Of a stretch of 46,617 nt of DNA, positions 23,635 through 32,183 are shown in pieces. Each line of letters starts with the position of its first letter. Position 1 is the stretch's first letter. The notes under the pieces were generated by a model. It did not search any database and was not told the origin of the DNA. It saw nothing but the letters and a program-made list of their open reading frames with translations. Made by a program: the position numbers and the translations under genes. The stretch comes from Candidatus Zixiibacteriota bacterium (GTDB taxonomy: Bacteria > Zixibacteria > MSB-5A5 > GN15 > PGXB01). The stretch covers positions 526 to 47,142 of the forward strand of contig LS998015.1 of the NCBI GenBank assembly GCA_900498245.1, read 5' to 3'.

Positions 23635-24264
23635 CTATTTTGAAAATACGCAGATGGTCCGAACCCTATCGGAATTATCGAGATAATACTCGTGGGTGCG
23701 GCACTTGTGAAGCCCGGTTTTATTATTCGACGGGGGCGCAAATTTGGAGTAATAAATGAACTGGCCATGCGGGAGAAGAAGCGATTGCGCCCCTTGAAGC
23801 AGCCGCTGATCCGGGCGAACATATTTCATGAAACCATAATTGAATTCTGACGAAGGTATTTTCTTGATCGCTTCCAGAAAGTCTTCCGGAATGATTTTCC
23901 CCTTGAGACCGAACTTCCTCATGATCCCGGCCAGAAACCCGGCCTTCTTGAGCGTCCTTTCGAACAGAACCCCTTCCACCCCTGGGAATGATAATAATAT
24001 AATGAGGGAAGGAAATCCGGCTCCGGGACCGATATCAAATATTTTTCCGGCCGGAGGCTCAATAAACTCAAAAGGAATTAGGGAGTCGGCCGCCATCTGA
24101 ATGAGATCAGGGTAGGTTGTTTCACGTGAAACAAGGTTGAATCGGGCATTGGTCGCCTGAATTTCCTCCAGAAAATTGGCCACCACCCCGATCGAGCCGT
24201 ACTTTTCGATAATCTTCTCCGAATTGAAGAGGGGAAGACTGTATGGCTCGCTATGCGCAATCAT
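23635..24264 (-). CDS. rsmG: 16S rRNA (guanine-527-N7) methyltransferase RsmG
   Basis: A 209-residue SAM-dependent enzyme that methylates G527 of 16S rRNA. The SAM site is DIGPGAGFPSL (~78-88), close to the family DVGSGAGFPG. The preceding NLVSRET matches the usual NLTxx segment. The ATG at 24264 lies immediately after the mnmG stop, the classic gidA-gidB order. The codons for VSRET contain the parS site. The protein sequence is more divergent than usual around the SAM loop but complete. Confidence 0.93.
   Translation of the reverse strand: MIAHSEPYSLPLFNSEKIIEKYGSIGVVANFLEEIQATNARFNLVSRETTYPDLIQMAADSLIPFEFIEPPAGKIFDIGPGAGFPSLIILLSFPGVEGVLFERTLKKAGFLAGIMRKFGLKGKIIPEDFLEAIKKIPSSEFNYGFMKYVRPDQRLLQGAQSLLLPHGQFIYYSKFAPPSNNKTGLHKCRTHEYYLDNSDRVRTICVFSK
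24118..24133. other. parS centromere site
   Basis: A perfect 16-bp copy of the ParB-binding palindrome TGTTTCACGTGAAACA, embedded in the rsmG coding sequence about 0.6 kb upstream of the parA start codon. ParB would load here and spread. Confidence 0.95.
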
Positions 24265-26154
24265 TTAACTCGAAATTCCCCTTAAGGCGTTACCGTCTTT
24301 GTATCTCTTGACATAAATCGAAAGAACCGATAGATCCCCGGTCGTGATCCCCTCAATCCGTCCCGCTTGGCCCAGCGAAGTAGGACGAAACCGGCAGAAT
24401 TTCTCCCTGGCTTCATTCCGAAGGCCGGAAACGCCATCAAACGAAAATCCTTCTGGTATTAATTCGTTTTCCATCTTTCGGAATTTCTCTACCTCCCGCT
24501 CCTGCTTCTTTATATATCCTTCATATCTTATATAAATGGCGGCTCTTTCCAATATATTTGGCACGATTTTGTCAGATTGAGCAGGGAAAGCAAGAAATGG
24601 TTCAATATCCTCCGGACTGACTCCAGGAACCTTCAAGAGTTCGGCCAGCGTCACCGCTTCTCGTTTCACAAAATATTTCGCCAGACCGTCAAGCCGGGAC
24701 ACCGGGATCGTCACCTTCCGCAATCGGGCAATTTCCCTTTCGGTTTTCTCCCTTAAATCAATAAATCCGGCATAATCGCTCTCAGGTATTAGTCCATACT
24801 TGGCGGAATACCCAAATAACCGGTCTCGGGCATTATCCTCGCGTAGTCCCAGACGATACTCCGCTCGCGATGTGAACATGCGGTAAGGCTCTGTGGTGGA
24901 ATGCGTTATGAGGTCGTCAATCATGACTCCAATGTAAGCCTCGCTCCGATCAAGTATCAAAGGCGGTTCGCCTTTTATTTTCAGAGACGCATTTATCCCG
25001 GCCATTAATCCTTGACCGGCGGCTTCTTCATATCCCGAGGTTCCATTAATCTGGCCGGCCAGGAAAAGCCCCTTTATTCGCCTGGTTTCCAACGATCCGG
25101 CAATTTGATAGGCGGGACAATAATCATACTCAATCGCGTAACCCGGTTTTGTAATCTCCGCATTTTCCAGCCCGATCACTGTCCGGATGGCTTCATATTG
25201 GACATTCTCGGGAAGGGATGTCGAGAAGCCATTGGGATAAATCTCACTGGTCCCATTTCCTTCCGGCTCCAGGAAAATCTGGTGACGCGGCTTGTCGGAG
25301 AACCTGTATATCTTGTCCTCGATCGACGGGCAATAGCGCGGCCCGCGCGATTTGATTTGTCCCGAGAACATGGGGGAGAGGGTAAGATTTCTGGAAATTA
25401 TCTCTTTGGTCGTTTCCGTAGTGTATGTCAGGTGGCAGGAAACCTGTTTTATTTCGCGATCCCGCGTCGTGTATGAAAAGAAGGGGATTGGATATTCGCC
25501 AGGTTGTTCTTCACAACGAGAAAAGTCAATCGTTCGCCCGTCAAGGCGGGGCGGTGTCCCGGTCTTCAGCCGGCCTATTTCAAAACCAAGTTTTCGGAAC
25601 GATTCGCTTAGACTATAGGCCCCATTTTCCCCGCGCCGACCGGCCTGCATCTGTTTCTCACCAATATGAATCAATCCGCCAAGAAAGGTCCCCGAGCAGA
25701 CAATTACACTCTTTGCCAGAATTTTCCGGCCGTCTTCAAGCGCAATTCCTCTTATTTCATCACCTTCCGTGAGAAATTCCCCGGCTGTCCCTTCTATTAT
25801 TTCGATATTTTTGTCTTTCTCCAGATAGCGGCAAATATATTCATTATATCCAAGTCGATCCGCCTGGGCGCGGGTCGACCAGACCGCTGGACCGCGCGAC
25901 AGATTCAGCCGTCTGAATTGAATACCGGTGGCATCAATGGCCTTCCCCATGACTCCGCCTAGAGCGTCTATTTCTTTGACTATCTGTGACTTACCGAGTC
26001 CGCCGATAGCCGGATTGCAGGACATAAGAGCCAATTTGCTCTTATCCATCGAGATCAGCCCCACCTTTAAACCCATCCGCGACCCGGCCAGAGCCGCTTC
26101 CACTCCGGCGTGTCCACCGCCAATAACTGCTATATCAAAGTCGAAATGTTTCAC
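24265..26154 (-). CDS. mnmG: tRNA uridine 5-carboxymethylaminomethyl modification enzyme MnmG
   Basis: About 629 residues. With MnmE it forms the cmnm5U modification at the wobble uridine of certain tRNAs. The FAD-binding motif is VIGGGHAGVEAALA near the start. Family signatures include SCNPAIGGLGKSQIVKEIDALGG in pieces and GTPPRLDGRTI. The start is probably GTG at 26154, with TAGGAA about 10 bases upstream; a TTG at 26163 is too close to that site. It starts 12 bp after the mnmE stop. A parS-like sequence overlaps its first codons. Confidence 0.96.
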   Translation of the reverse strand: MKHFDFDIAVIGGGHAGVEAALAGSRMGLKVGLISMDKSKLALMSCNPAIGGLGKSQIVKEIDALGGVMGKAIDATGIQFRRLNLSRGPAVWSTRAQADRLGYNEYICRYLEKDKNIEIIEGTAGEFLTEGDEIRGIALEDGRKILAKSVIVCSGTFLGGLIHIGEKQMQAGRRGENGAYSLSESFRKLGFEIGRLKTGTPPRLDGRTIDFSRCEEQPGEYPIPFFSYTTRDREIKQVSCHLTYTTETTKEIISRNLTLSPMFSGQIKSRGPRYCPSIEDKIYRFSDKPRHQIFLEPEGNGTSEIYPNGFSTSLPENVQYEAIRTVIGLENAEITKPGYAIEYDYCPAYQIAGSLETRRIKGLFLAGQINGTSGYEEAAGQGLMAGINASLKIKGEPPLILDRSEAYIGVMIDDLITHSTTEPYRMFTSRAEYRLGLREDNARDRLFGYSAKYGLIPESDYAGFIDLREKTEREIARLRKVTIPVSRLDGLAKYFVKREAVTLAELLKVPGVSPEDIEPFLAFPAQSDKIVPNILERAAIYIRYEGYIKKQEREVEKFRKMENELIPEGFSFDGVSGLRNEAREKFCRFRPTSLGQAGRIEGITTGDLSVLSIYVKRYKDGNALRGISS

Positions 26155-26162
26155 GACAAACA
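26147..26162. other. Degenerate parS-like site at the mnmG start
   Basis: TGTTTCACGACAAACA matches parS at 14 of 16 positions; both mismatches are in the right-hand half near the centre. It lies 2 kb from the perfect site. The match may be partly due to the codons for KHF, so it is only a candidate secondary site. Confidence 0.35.
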
Positions 26163-26166
26163 ATTC

Positions 26167-27558
26167 CTATTTCCCGATACAGAACCGGGCAAAAATCCGG
26201 TCCAAAATCTCCTCATTATATATTCGACCCGTTATTTCGTCAATTTCATTTATTCCCTGTCTCATCTCAAACGCCACCAATTCCGGCGAAAGTGATTCTC
26301 TAATCCCCCCGGCGGTTCTTCTAAAAAATTTCACCGCCAGTTCCAATTTTCTTTTATGCCGCTCCGATGTCACAACCAATTGATCCGTAAGATCAGGCAT
26401 ACTGCCATTAATATGGTCAGTTAATTCCTTCCTGAGTCTCTGCAACCCGATCTTTGTCCGGCACGAAATTGTCACCTGCTTCGTATTTCCGTTTTTTTCA
26501 TCGACAGGCAATTTAGACCTGTGCTTCAATTTATCTATCTTATTGTACAATAATATAATATCTTTATTTGGGGAGAGTCTTTTGAGATCGCCCACCAAAT
26601 CCTTTTGCCAGTTCCGCGATGAGATATCGACCAGCCAAAGTACCAAATCCGCATTTTCCAGGACCGTCCGGGCCGACTTCTGCCCCTCTCGTTCTATATG
26701 ACCTGAACTCCGCCTGAGTCCCGCGGTGTCGGTTAAGGCAACCGGCACCCCTCCCAAATCGATCCACTCCGTCAGGTAATCGCGAGTCGTCCCGGGAATC
26801 GGGGCCACTATAGCCCGATTCTGATTGAGCAGGATATTGAAGAGCGACGATTTTCCGGCATTGGGTCGTCCGGCGATTGCTATCTTATATCCTTCCCTGA
26901 TGATACGCCCGGAGCGATAAGTTGAAATCAGCCCTTTCGCTTCCTTTATTATATAGTTCATTTCGGCCAGCATCTTATCCCTGGCCCGCATCTCTATATC
27001 TTCTTCCGGGTAATCAACCGAGGCCTCGATTTCAGCCAGCAGATCAATTGACTTCCTTCTTATTGCCTCAATCCCTTCGCTCATTGTCCCTAGCAAATTA
27101 TTTTTGGCCGCCATGTAGGAGAATTCGGTCTTGGAGCCAATCAAGTCGGCTACTGCCTCGGCCCGGGCCAAATCAATTCGCCCCGAGAGAAATGCTCGCC
27201 GCGTAAATTCCCCCGGTTCCGCCGCCCGGATCCCCAGTTTGAGTATTTCCCGGAGTATTCGCCGCAAGACGAACTGACCCCCGTGGCAGAAAATTTCGGT
27301 CTGCTTCTGACCGGTATATGATTTTCCTTCGGGCATTTCCACCAGCGTGACCTCGTCGATAATATCGCCTTTATTGTCCACAATATGACCGAAGTACATA
27401 TGGAAGGGCAGATACGGTACGATATCACCCAGCGGCGATCTGAAAATTGTCTCGGTTATCGTGCGGCTATTCGGCCCGGCAATCCGTATCGCTCCGATCC
27501 CGCCTTCGCCTGGTGGCGTAATTATGGCCGCGATAGTATCGTCATTGGAAAACTTTAT
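26167..27558 (-). CDS. mnmE: tRNA modification GTPase MnmE, apparently starting at AUA
   Basis: About 463 residues, the normal length. The N-terminal TrmE domain begins KFSNDDTIAAIITPPGEGG (family: TIVALATPPGEGGIG), the G domain carries GRPNAGKSS (P-loop), GTTRDY, DTAG and NKID, and the C terminus is the diagnostic FCIGK. The first ATG in frame (27399) would remove about 53 residues, including the conserved TPPGEGG. Between the upstream in-frame TAG (27573-27571) and 27399 there is no ATG, GTG or TTG in frame. An ATA at 27558 has AAGGAG exactly 6 bases upstream, and a promoter lies just before it. The likely start is therefore AUA; CTG at 27564 is less suitable because it touches the ribosome site. 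Confidence 0.88.
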   Translation of the reverse strand: MKFSNDDTIAAIITPPGEGGIGAIRIAGPNSRTITETIFRSPLGDIVPYLPFHMYFGHIVDNKGDIIDEVTLVEMPEGKSYTGQKQTEIFCHGGQFVLRRILREILKLGIRAAEPGEFTRRAFLSGRIDLARAEAVADLIGSKTEFSYMAAKNNLLGTMSEGIEAIRRKSIDLLAEIEASVDYPEEDIEMRARDKMLAEMNYIIKEAKGLISTYRSGRIIREGYKIAIAGRPNAGKSSLFNILLNQNRAIVAPIPGTTRDYLTEWIDLGGVPVALTDTAGLRRSSGHIEREGQKSARTVLENADLVLWLVDISSRNWQKDLVGDLKRLSPNKDIILLYNKIDKLKHRSKLPVDEKNGNTKQVTISCRTKIGLQRLRKELTDHINGSMPDLTDQLVVTSERHKRKLELAVKFFRRTAGGIRESLSPELVAFEMRQGINEIDEITGRIYNEEILDRIFARFCIGK

Positions 27559-27589
27559 ATGCAGCTCCTTCTAAATTATCCGACCATTA

Positions 27590-27618
27590 ATAATATTACC
27601 TTTCCGCAGGAAAATCAA
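27590..27618 (-). promoter_or_regulatory. Predicted promoter for mnmE
   Basis: On the minus strand TTGATT (27618-27613), 17 bases, TATTAT (27595-27590). The transcript would begin about 25 bases before the proposed AUA start. It follows the yidC terminator, so the mnmE-mnmG-rsmG genes need such a promoter. Confidence 0.5.
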
Positions 27619-27669
27619 GATCCGCGCCTGAATATGGAGTAATTCAAACCTTTATCGGCAATCACCGAT

Positions 27670-27698
27670 AAAAAAACCGGGCGGCTTCCGCCTCCCGG
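27670..27698 (-). terminator. Intrinsic terminator after yidC
   Basis: On the minus strand CCGGG-A-GGC, loop GGAA, GCC-G-CCCGG, followed by a run of seven T. It lies about 30 bases after the yidC stop. A second hairpin, TTTATCGG/CCGATAAA (27651-27672), overlaps its T run. Confidence 0.85.
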
Positions 27699-27727
27699 CT
27701 AAATCTTCGAAAAATCCTCTCGCCCGA

Positions 27728-29452
27728 TCAGGATTGCGGCGACATCACTGTCGTTTGTTTCTTGTACGGTTTAAATATTATCTGCTCGATAAGGGAAAAT
27801 AGAGAGAAACAGGTCCAGTAGAGAACCAATCCGGCGGCCGCCTTATAGAAAAAGAACCCCATCATCGGCGGCATAATATATACCAGTGCTTTGTTTTTCG
27901 GATCGGTCATGGTCATATGCTGCTGGATGAACATCACCACCATCATGATAACCACCATAATAATATAAGGATCGGTAAAGGAAAGCGCCCCGCGCGAGAG
28001 GTCGTTCCACCATAAAATAAACGGCGCCTGCCGCAGCAGAATTGTGGAACGGAAGACCGCAAAAAGAGCGAAGAAAAGCGGCAACTGCGGCAGATAGATC
28101 AGACAACCGGAGAATGGGTTAACCCCGGCGTCCTTATATAATTTCATCATTTCCCGGTTCAGCGCCTGCGGGTTATTCTTATGTTTCTTCTTAAGTTCCT
28201 CGAGTTTCGGCTGAATCTCTTTCATGGCCATCATCGAACGAACTGACTTTCGCGACAGCGGCCAGGTGACCAACTTAACCAAAAGGGAAAACACAATAAT
28301 GACCGCGCCGTAATTGGGTATAATCTGATACATCCGGGGCAGAAGCCACATGATCGGAACGGCGAAAATTTTGATTATCCAGCCCACGAATGGTGTCGTC
28401 CCGATATCAATCAAATCGACGATATTGTGCTTGTATCCCTTCAGAAGATCGTAATCGATCGGGCCGACAAAGACCGAGAAAGAATCAGTCAGACTCGGAG
28501 TGGCCGGCATATCCATGACCAGTCCGGTGGTAATCACCCTTTTTTGAACCGTCGCTCCCTGCGATGTAACTTCTTTTTCCTTCTTCCCGGTGGCCTTGAC
28601 CCCCGATGCTTCCCGCGACTGCGGAATCAGGATGGTCGTGAAATATTTCGAGCGATTAGCCACCCAGTTGGTCGTACCGCTCAGACTGACATTGAACTGG
28701 TTATTGGTATAATCATCGAGTTTGGTCCGTTCTCCCCCCATATAGGTTGCCGCCCAGAACATGCTGTAATCATCAGCGATTTCAAGTTCTGTCGGTTCCA
28801 ATGGATTGTTCCATTCCAGGGAATATTCCCGCTCAAAATTAAATTCGTTGTGATTATTTATCTCAATAACCAGATCATATTCATATTTTTGGGGATAAAA
28901 ACGATACCGTTTGGCGATCGACCCGCCGCCTTCCTTGTTATATATATATGTAAGTTCCAGGGGTGAGTTGTCGACGACATACTTTCCCGCCGCCAGAGAT
29001 GATTGATAAGCCAGTTTTCCGGCGTCAAATGTGCCGCCCGCGAAGAAAAATTGCGGCGTGGCTCTTTTGCAGTCGGGAAGCATCTCTACCGGTCCGTCAT
29101 CCGGATAATCGTACTTTTTCAATTTAAGGGAAATCGGACCGCCGCCATGGTTACTCAATAATATTACCCAGTTCTCGGTCTCCACTGTGATTGTATCTTC
29201 CGGCAGATTGGCCGTCTCCTCCATCGGCTGAATTTTGGCTTTGGCGGAATCTGTAGCAGTGACGGTCGTCTTTATTGAATCCTGGACAGCCTCCGGCTTT
29301 GTCTCGGCGGCTGGCACTTTAAGCGTATCGGCCGATTGCGTCTTCGACTGCGGAGGCGCCGGCTTATATAGGCCGAGCGTAGTCATGATCGGCACCCAAA
29401 AAATAACCAGCACCACCAGCAACAGCACGATTAATATTGTCTTTTTATCCAT
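27728..29452 (-). CDS. yidC: Membrane protein insertase YidC
   Basis: A 574-residue insertase. The N-terminal transmembrane anchor (MDKKTILIVLLLVVLVIFWVP region) precedes a large periplasmic P1 domain (~85-330) and the five-helix catalytic core (~335-560), with the family pieces PLSRKSVRSMMAM, LKKKHKNNPQALNREMM and NPFSGCLIYLPQLP. The presence of a P1 domain fits a Gram-negative type envelope. It follows yidD by 11 bp in the usual rpmH-rnpA-yidD-yidC order. The region after the anchor is rich in Lys/Thr/Ala/Glu and looks like a flexible linker. Confidence 0.96.
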   Translation of the reverse strand: MDKKTILIVLLLVVLVIFWVPIMTTLGLYKPAPPQSKTQSADTLKVPAAETKPEAVQDSIKTTVTATDSAKAKIQPMEETANLPEDTITVETENWVILLSNHGGGPISLKLKKYDYPDDGPVEMLPDCKRATPQFFFAGGTFDAGKLAYQSSLAAGKYVVDNSPLELTYIYNKEGGGSIAKRYRFYPQKYEYDLVIEINNHNEFNFEREYSLEWNNPLEPTELEIADDYSMFWAATYMGGERTKLDDYTNNQFNVSLSGTTNWVANRSKYFTTILIPQSREASGVKATGKKEKEVTSQGATVQKRVITTGLVMDMPATPSLTDSFSVFVGPIDYDLLKGYKHNIVDLIDIGTTPFVGWIIKIFAVPIMWLLPRMYQIIPNYGAVIIVFSLLVKLVTWPLSRKSVRSMMAMKEIQPKLEELKKKHKNNPQALNREMMKLYKDAGVNPFSGCLIYLPQLPLFFALFAVFRSTILLRQAPFILWWNDLSRGALSFTDPYIIMVVIMMVVMFIQQHMTMTDPKNKALVYIMPPMMGFFFYKAAAGLVLYWTCFSLFSLIEQIIFKPYKKQTTVMSPQS

Positions 29453-29463
29453 GGCTCTTTTCC

Positions 29464-29712
29464 TTATCGGGATTCCTTTCCGGGGACAGGATCATAGCCG
29501 CCTTCGTGCCAGGGATGGCAGCGAAATATCCGCTTGATACCGAGCCAGACCCCTTTAAGCGCTCCATGCTCCTTAATCGCCTCTTCGGCATAATGCGAGC
29601 AGGATGGATAGTACCGGCACTCGCCTCCGATCAGGGGAGAAAGAGTGTATCTGTAAACGGCGATCAAAATCAATAGGGGATAACTGAGTAAAGATATTTT
29701 CCTATTAGCCAT
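29464..29712 (-). CDS. yidD: Membrane protein insertion efficiency factor YidD
   Basis: An 82-residue protein with an amphipathic N terminus and the family core [27 protein letters not shown], seen here as [16 protein letters not shown] and the C-terminal [14 protein letters not shown]. Its start overlaps the end of rnpA by 8 bp. Helps YidC-dependent insertion by family knowledge. Confidence 0.95.
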   Translation of the reverse strand: MANRKISLLSYPLLILIAVYRYTLSPLIGGECRYYPSCSHYAEEAIKEHGALKGVWLGIKRIFRCHPWHEGGYDPVPGKESR

Positions 29713-30046
29713 CGATCTTTATCTGTCCGATTATTTTCTCCAGCTCCAATGACAATAATTGATGATTGACATCCTCGGCCGTACCATTAAACCTGAGCGC
29801 CAGAAGGTCGGGCATCTTCTGCTTCATATCCGCCCTGCGCACCTCTTCCCGGAGCCACCGCTTGATCCGGTTTCGTTCCACCGCCCCTCCGGCAATTTTG
29901 GGAACCAGAAACGCCGCCCGGTATCGGCCGGGGTCCGCTGTTTCCGCGGTGCTATAAAAAACTGTCAAATGTCCGGAACGGCATTTTTTCCCGGTTTTCA
30001 AAAGACTGTAAATCATTTTCCGGCTTTTTAACGAGTGATTGGCCAA
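29705..30046 (-). CDS. rnpA: Ribonuclease P protein component
   Basis: A 113-residue basic protein that assists the RNase P RNA in 5' maturation of tRNAs. The N-terminal [17 protein letters not shown] matches the family LKxRxEFxxVxxxGxR, and the central [15 protein letters not shown] corresponds to the conserved RNR motif (A-V-x-R-N-x-x-K-R). The start is probably TTG at 30046, since the ATG at 30016 would cut into the conserved first helix. It lies 6 bp after rpmH. Confidence 0.93.
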   Translation of the reverse strand: MANHSLKSRKMIYSLLKTGKKCRSGHLTVFYSTAETADPGRYRAAFLVPKIAGGAVERNRIKRWLREEVRRADMKQKMPDLLALRFNGTAEDVNHQLLSLELEKIIGQIKIDG

Positions 30047-30052
30047 ACTAGA

Positions 30053-30205
30053 CTATTTTCTTTTCCTAACGGAAACCGTCAGGCGCTTCCGGCCCTTAGC
30101 CCGGCGCCGGGCCAAAACTTTGCGGCCATCGGCGGTCGCCATCCTCTTACGAAAGCCGTGATCGTTTAATTTCTTGCGATTCGACGGCTGAAATGTGCGT
30201 TTCAT
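30053..30205 (-). CDS. rpmH: 50S ribosomal protein L34
   Basis: A 50-residue, strongly basic protein: [12 protein letters not shown] at the start, then [20 protein letters not shown] and an Arg/Lys-rich end (SVRKRK), all diagnostic of L34. It is the first gene of the rpmH-rnpA-yidD-yidC cluster and has its own promoter at 30246-30273. Confidence 0.97.
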   Translation of the reverse strand: MKRTFQPSNRKKLNDHGFRKRMATADGRKVLARRRAKGRKRLTVSVRKRK

Positions 30206-30245
30206 AATCCTAAAATTCCTTCAATTTAAATTTATAAGAATTACC

Positions 30246-30273
30246 AATATACCCAAAATCTCCCTATCGTCAA
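30246..30273 (-). promoter_or_regulatory. Promoter of the rpmH cluster
   Basis: On the minus strand TTGACG (30273-30268), 16 bases, TATATT (30251-30246). Five of six bases match at each hexamer. The predicted leader is about 34 bases. Confidence 0.65.
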
Positions 30274-30324
30274 GCGGAAATGGCAGGAATTCGAGCCCCT
30301 TATTTGCGCTATGAAACCCGTTTT

Positions 30325-31209
30325 CTATCCGTTACCCGAACTTCTCAGATTCAGTCTTTCCCGATATAACTGCCCGATTTCGGCCCCCAGGACGAAAACC
30401 ACCGAGGAATAATAAATCCATGTCGCGATAACGACAATGAACATATAGGTGCCGTAAATCTGTTTCAGAGATGCAATATTCAAAATATAGTAGCCGAATA
30501 TCTGGCGCGCCGCTTCCCATAAGAATGCCGCCCAAAGGGCGCTCAAGGCCGGTACCTTCCAGCCCAGCCGGGCGTAGGGGATCAGCGAATACAATGTAAA
30601 AAATCCCAGGAATATGAATGAATAGGAAACCGCTATAACGACTATATTCTCCCACTGACTGAATTGTAGAAATTTCAGGATTTCTGTTTTTTGCGCACTA
30701 TGTTTAAGTATATCGAGAATCGGCAGGATGGCGGTCGAAATAAGAAAAAAGAACATCACCAGAAGAACCATCCCGAAATCCCGCAATTTGCCGATTATTA
30801 TGAATTTCCCTCTCTCGGGAACAAACACCCGGTTGAGAATCGTCCGCATACTGCTGAATAAGCCGCTGGCCGCAATCATCAAACCAATCACACCTATCAA
30901 CCCGGCGATCTTTTTATAATGTCGAAATTCCTCGATCCGCCCGGCAATGAATTTCTGCACGAAATCGGAATAAACCTGATAGGGAACCACGCGCTCAATC
31001 ATGGAGTTTACCTGAGTTGTCAGCGCCTCATTGGCCAGGACATTCCCCAAAATGGAAAATATAATAAGAACAAACGGCACAATACAGACGAAGAGGGAAA
31101 AGGCCAGTCCTCCGCTCAATAGCAGGGCATGATGCTCATCGATACGGTGATACAGCCCGCCCAGATAATGACTCACGAAGCCCTTAACATAGTTCCAGAA
31201 CTTTATCAT
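30325..31209 (-). CDS. YihY/BrkB family membrane protein
   Basis: About 294 residues with six predicted membrane helices. Family pieces include ALLLSGGLAFSLFVCIVPFVL, GLIGVIGLMIAASGLFSSMRTILNRVF and the C-terminal IYGTYMFIVVIATWIYYSSVVFVLGAEIGQLY region. The family was once called RNase BN by mistake; its true role, perhaps transport, is unresolved. The ATG at 31209 has GGCGGAAG upstream. It stands upstream of rpmH on the same strand but the rpmH promoter lies between them. Confidence 0.92.
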   Translation of the reverse strand: MIKFWNYVKGFVSHYLGGLYHRIDEHHALLLSGGLAFSLFVCIVPFVLIIFSILGNVLANEALTTQVNSMIERVVPYQVYSDFVQKFIAGRIEEFRHYKKIAGLIGVIGLMIAASGLFSSMRTILNRVFVPERGKFIIIGKLRDFGMVLLVMFFFLISTAILPILDILKHSAQKTEILKFLQFSQWENIVVIAVSYSFIFLGFFTLYSLIPYARLGWKVPALSALWAAFLWEAARQIFGYYILNIASLKQIYGTYMFIVVIATWIYYSSVVFVLGAEIGQLYRERLNLRSSGNG

Positions 31210-31285
31210 AATTTGCACTTCCGCCTCAAGACCGATTTTACCTATCGGAGGAATTCAATTCGAACCTGCCTGCCGCAAAATAGGG

Positions 31286-31325
31286 ATAAAAAAAACCGCT
31301 GGCAATCGTGAAATCACCAGCGGTT
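31286..31325 (-). terminator. Strong intrinsic terminator after the PEP-CTERM gene
   Basis: On the minus strand AACCGCTGG (31325-31317) pairs with CCAGCGGTT (31302-31294), followed by a run of T (31295-31288). Nine-bp stem, 20 bases after the stop codon. Confidence 0.88.
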
Positions 31326-31344
31326 ACTTGTCGTTGGGGGCTAT

Positions 31345-31947
31345 CTACTTCTTGAAGCGAGTGATGCCCAGTCCAACCAACCCCAGCCCGAATAGGGCCA
31401 AGGTCGCCGGCTCAGGAACCACGTTGCTCCCTGTATAATCAAGCATTAAATAGGCCTGATCTATCCGAAGTTTCTGTTCTCCGGCAAGAACCGAAACCAA
31501 GAGGGGGCTTGAGTTCCAGAATCCGTCCACCGTGACATTGGTCAAATCATAAGTGGTATTATCATACCCCCACTGATTCAACGGGTCCCATGTCCAAATT
31601 CCCTGGATTCCAACATAATTATTGTCGGAATCAATCAGAAATCCATCGATCCACAGTCTCGCCCTCAGAATGACATCCGGCGGAACCGATAGATCGGCCG
31701 GCAGAGTATGTCCCCAGTCGAGACGATTGGGATAAATCCCACCATTCGAAAGAAGAACGCCCGGTCTGCCGGGATTTAGATCCGGATCCGAGAATGAGAT
31801 ACAGGACGCATACATGTAACGGTGATTGTCTCCGGAGAATCTCCAGTTATGGAAAATATTCTCCACCATTTGCGGGGTGGCCCAGAGCTGTGCCGGAACG
31901 GCCACCAGGACAAATAAGACAAACAGTTTTAAAAGCGTTTTGGGCAT
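31345..31947 (-). CDS. PEP-CTERM sorting-domain protein
   Basis: About 200 residues. A signal peptide (KTLLKLFVLFVLVAVPAQLWA) is followed by a beta-rich domain of unknown function (RFSGDNHRYMYAS.., WTWDPLNQWGYDNTTYD.., LMLDY) and a classic PEP-CTERM tail: VPEPA, a hydrophobic helix (TLALFGLGLVGLGI) and basic TRFKK. Such tails are recognised and cut by exosortases; no exosortase gene is in this window. The ATG at 31947 is preceded by a weak GGGG; another ATG at 31977 has none. It has its own strong terminator and a predicted promoter at 32085-32114. The ~30-residue N-terminal extension from 31977 would not suit a signal peptide. Confidence 0.88.
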   Translation of the reverse strand: MPKTLLKLFVLFVLVAVPAQLWATPQMVENIFHNWRFSGDNHRYMYASCISFSDPDLNPGRPGVLLSNGGIYPNRLDWGHTLPADLSVPPDVILRARLWIDGFLIDSDNNYVGIQGIWTWDPLNQWGYDNTTYDLTNVTVDGFWNSSPLLVSVLAGEQKLRIDQAYLMLDYTGSNVVPEPATLALFGLGLVGLGITRFKK

Positions 31948-32084
31948 TAAAGACCCCAAGTTAAACGTTGTAAGCATATAAAATTAAGCAATTATTATGC
32001 CGACGCCCTAACAAATTGCAGGACAATATCATATATAAATATTAGCGTGACCAATCAAAAAATAAATGAATTGATGCAGCCGTT

Positions 32085-32114
32085 TTTATGCATCTTTTTG
32101 CATATTATTGTCAA
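32085..32114 (-). promoter_or_regulatory. Predicted promoter of the PEP-CTERM gene
   Basis: On the minus strand TTGACA (32114-32109), 18 bases, CATAAA (32090-32085). The -35 is perfect, the -10 moderate (4 of 6). The leader would be about 130 bases. Confidence 0.4.
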
Positions 32115-32183
32115 GCTTTTTTATCATTTTCCATTGGAAAGATCCATATGCTGGACTTATTTGGCCCATTTTGGGGCTTCCGA

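Noticed and set aside
23541-23822. Upstream extension of parA
   Set aside because: It overlaps the end of rsmG and has no counterpart in ParA proteins; GTG at 23540 with AGAGGTG gives the normal start.
30280-30305. tRNA-like TTCGAGCCCC near 30290
   Set aside because: No D-arm, anticodon arm or acceptor stem could be drawn around it.
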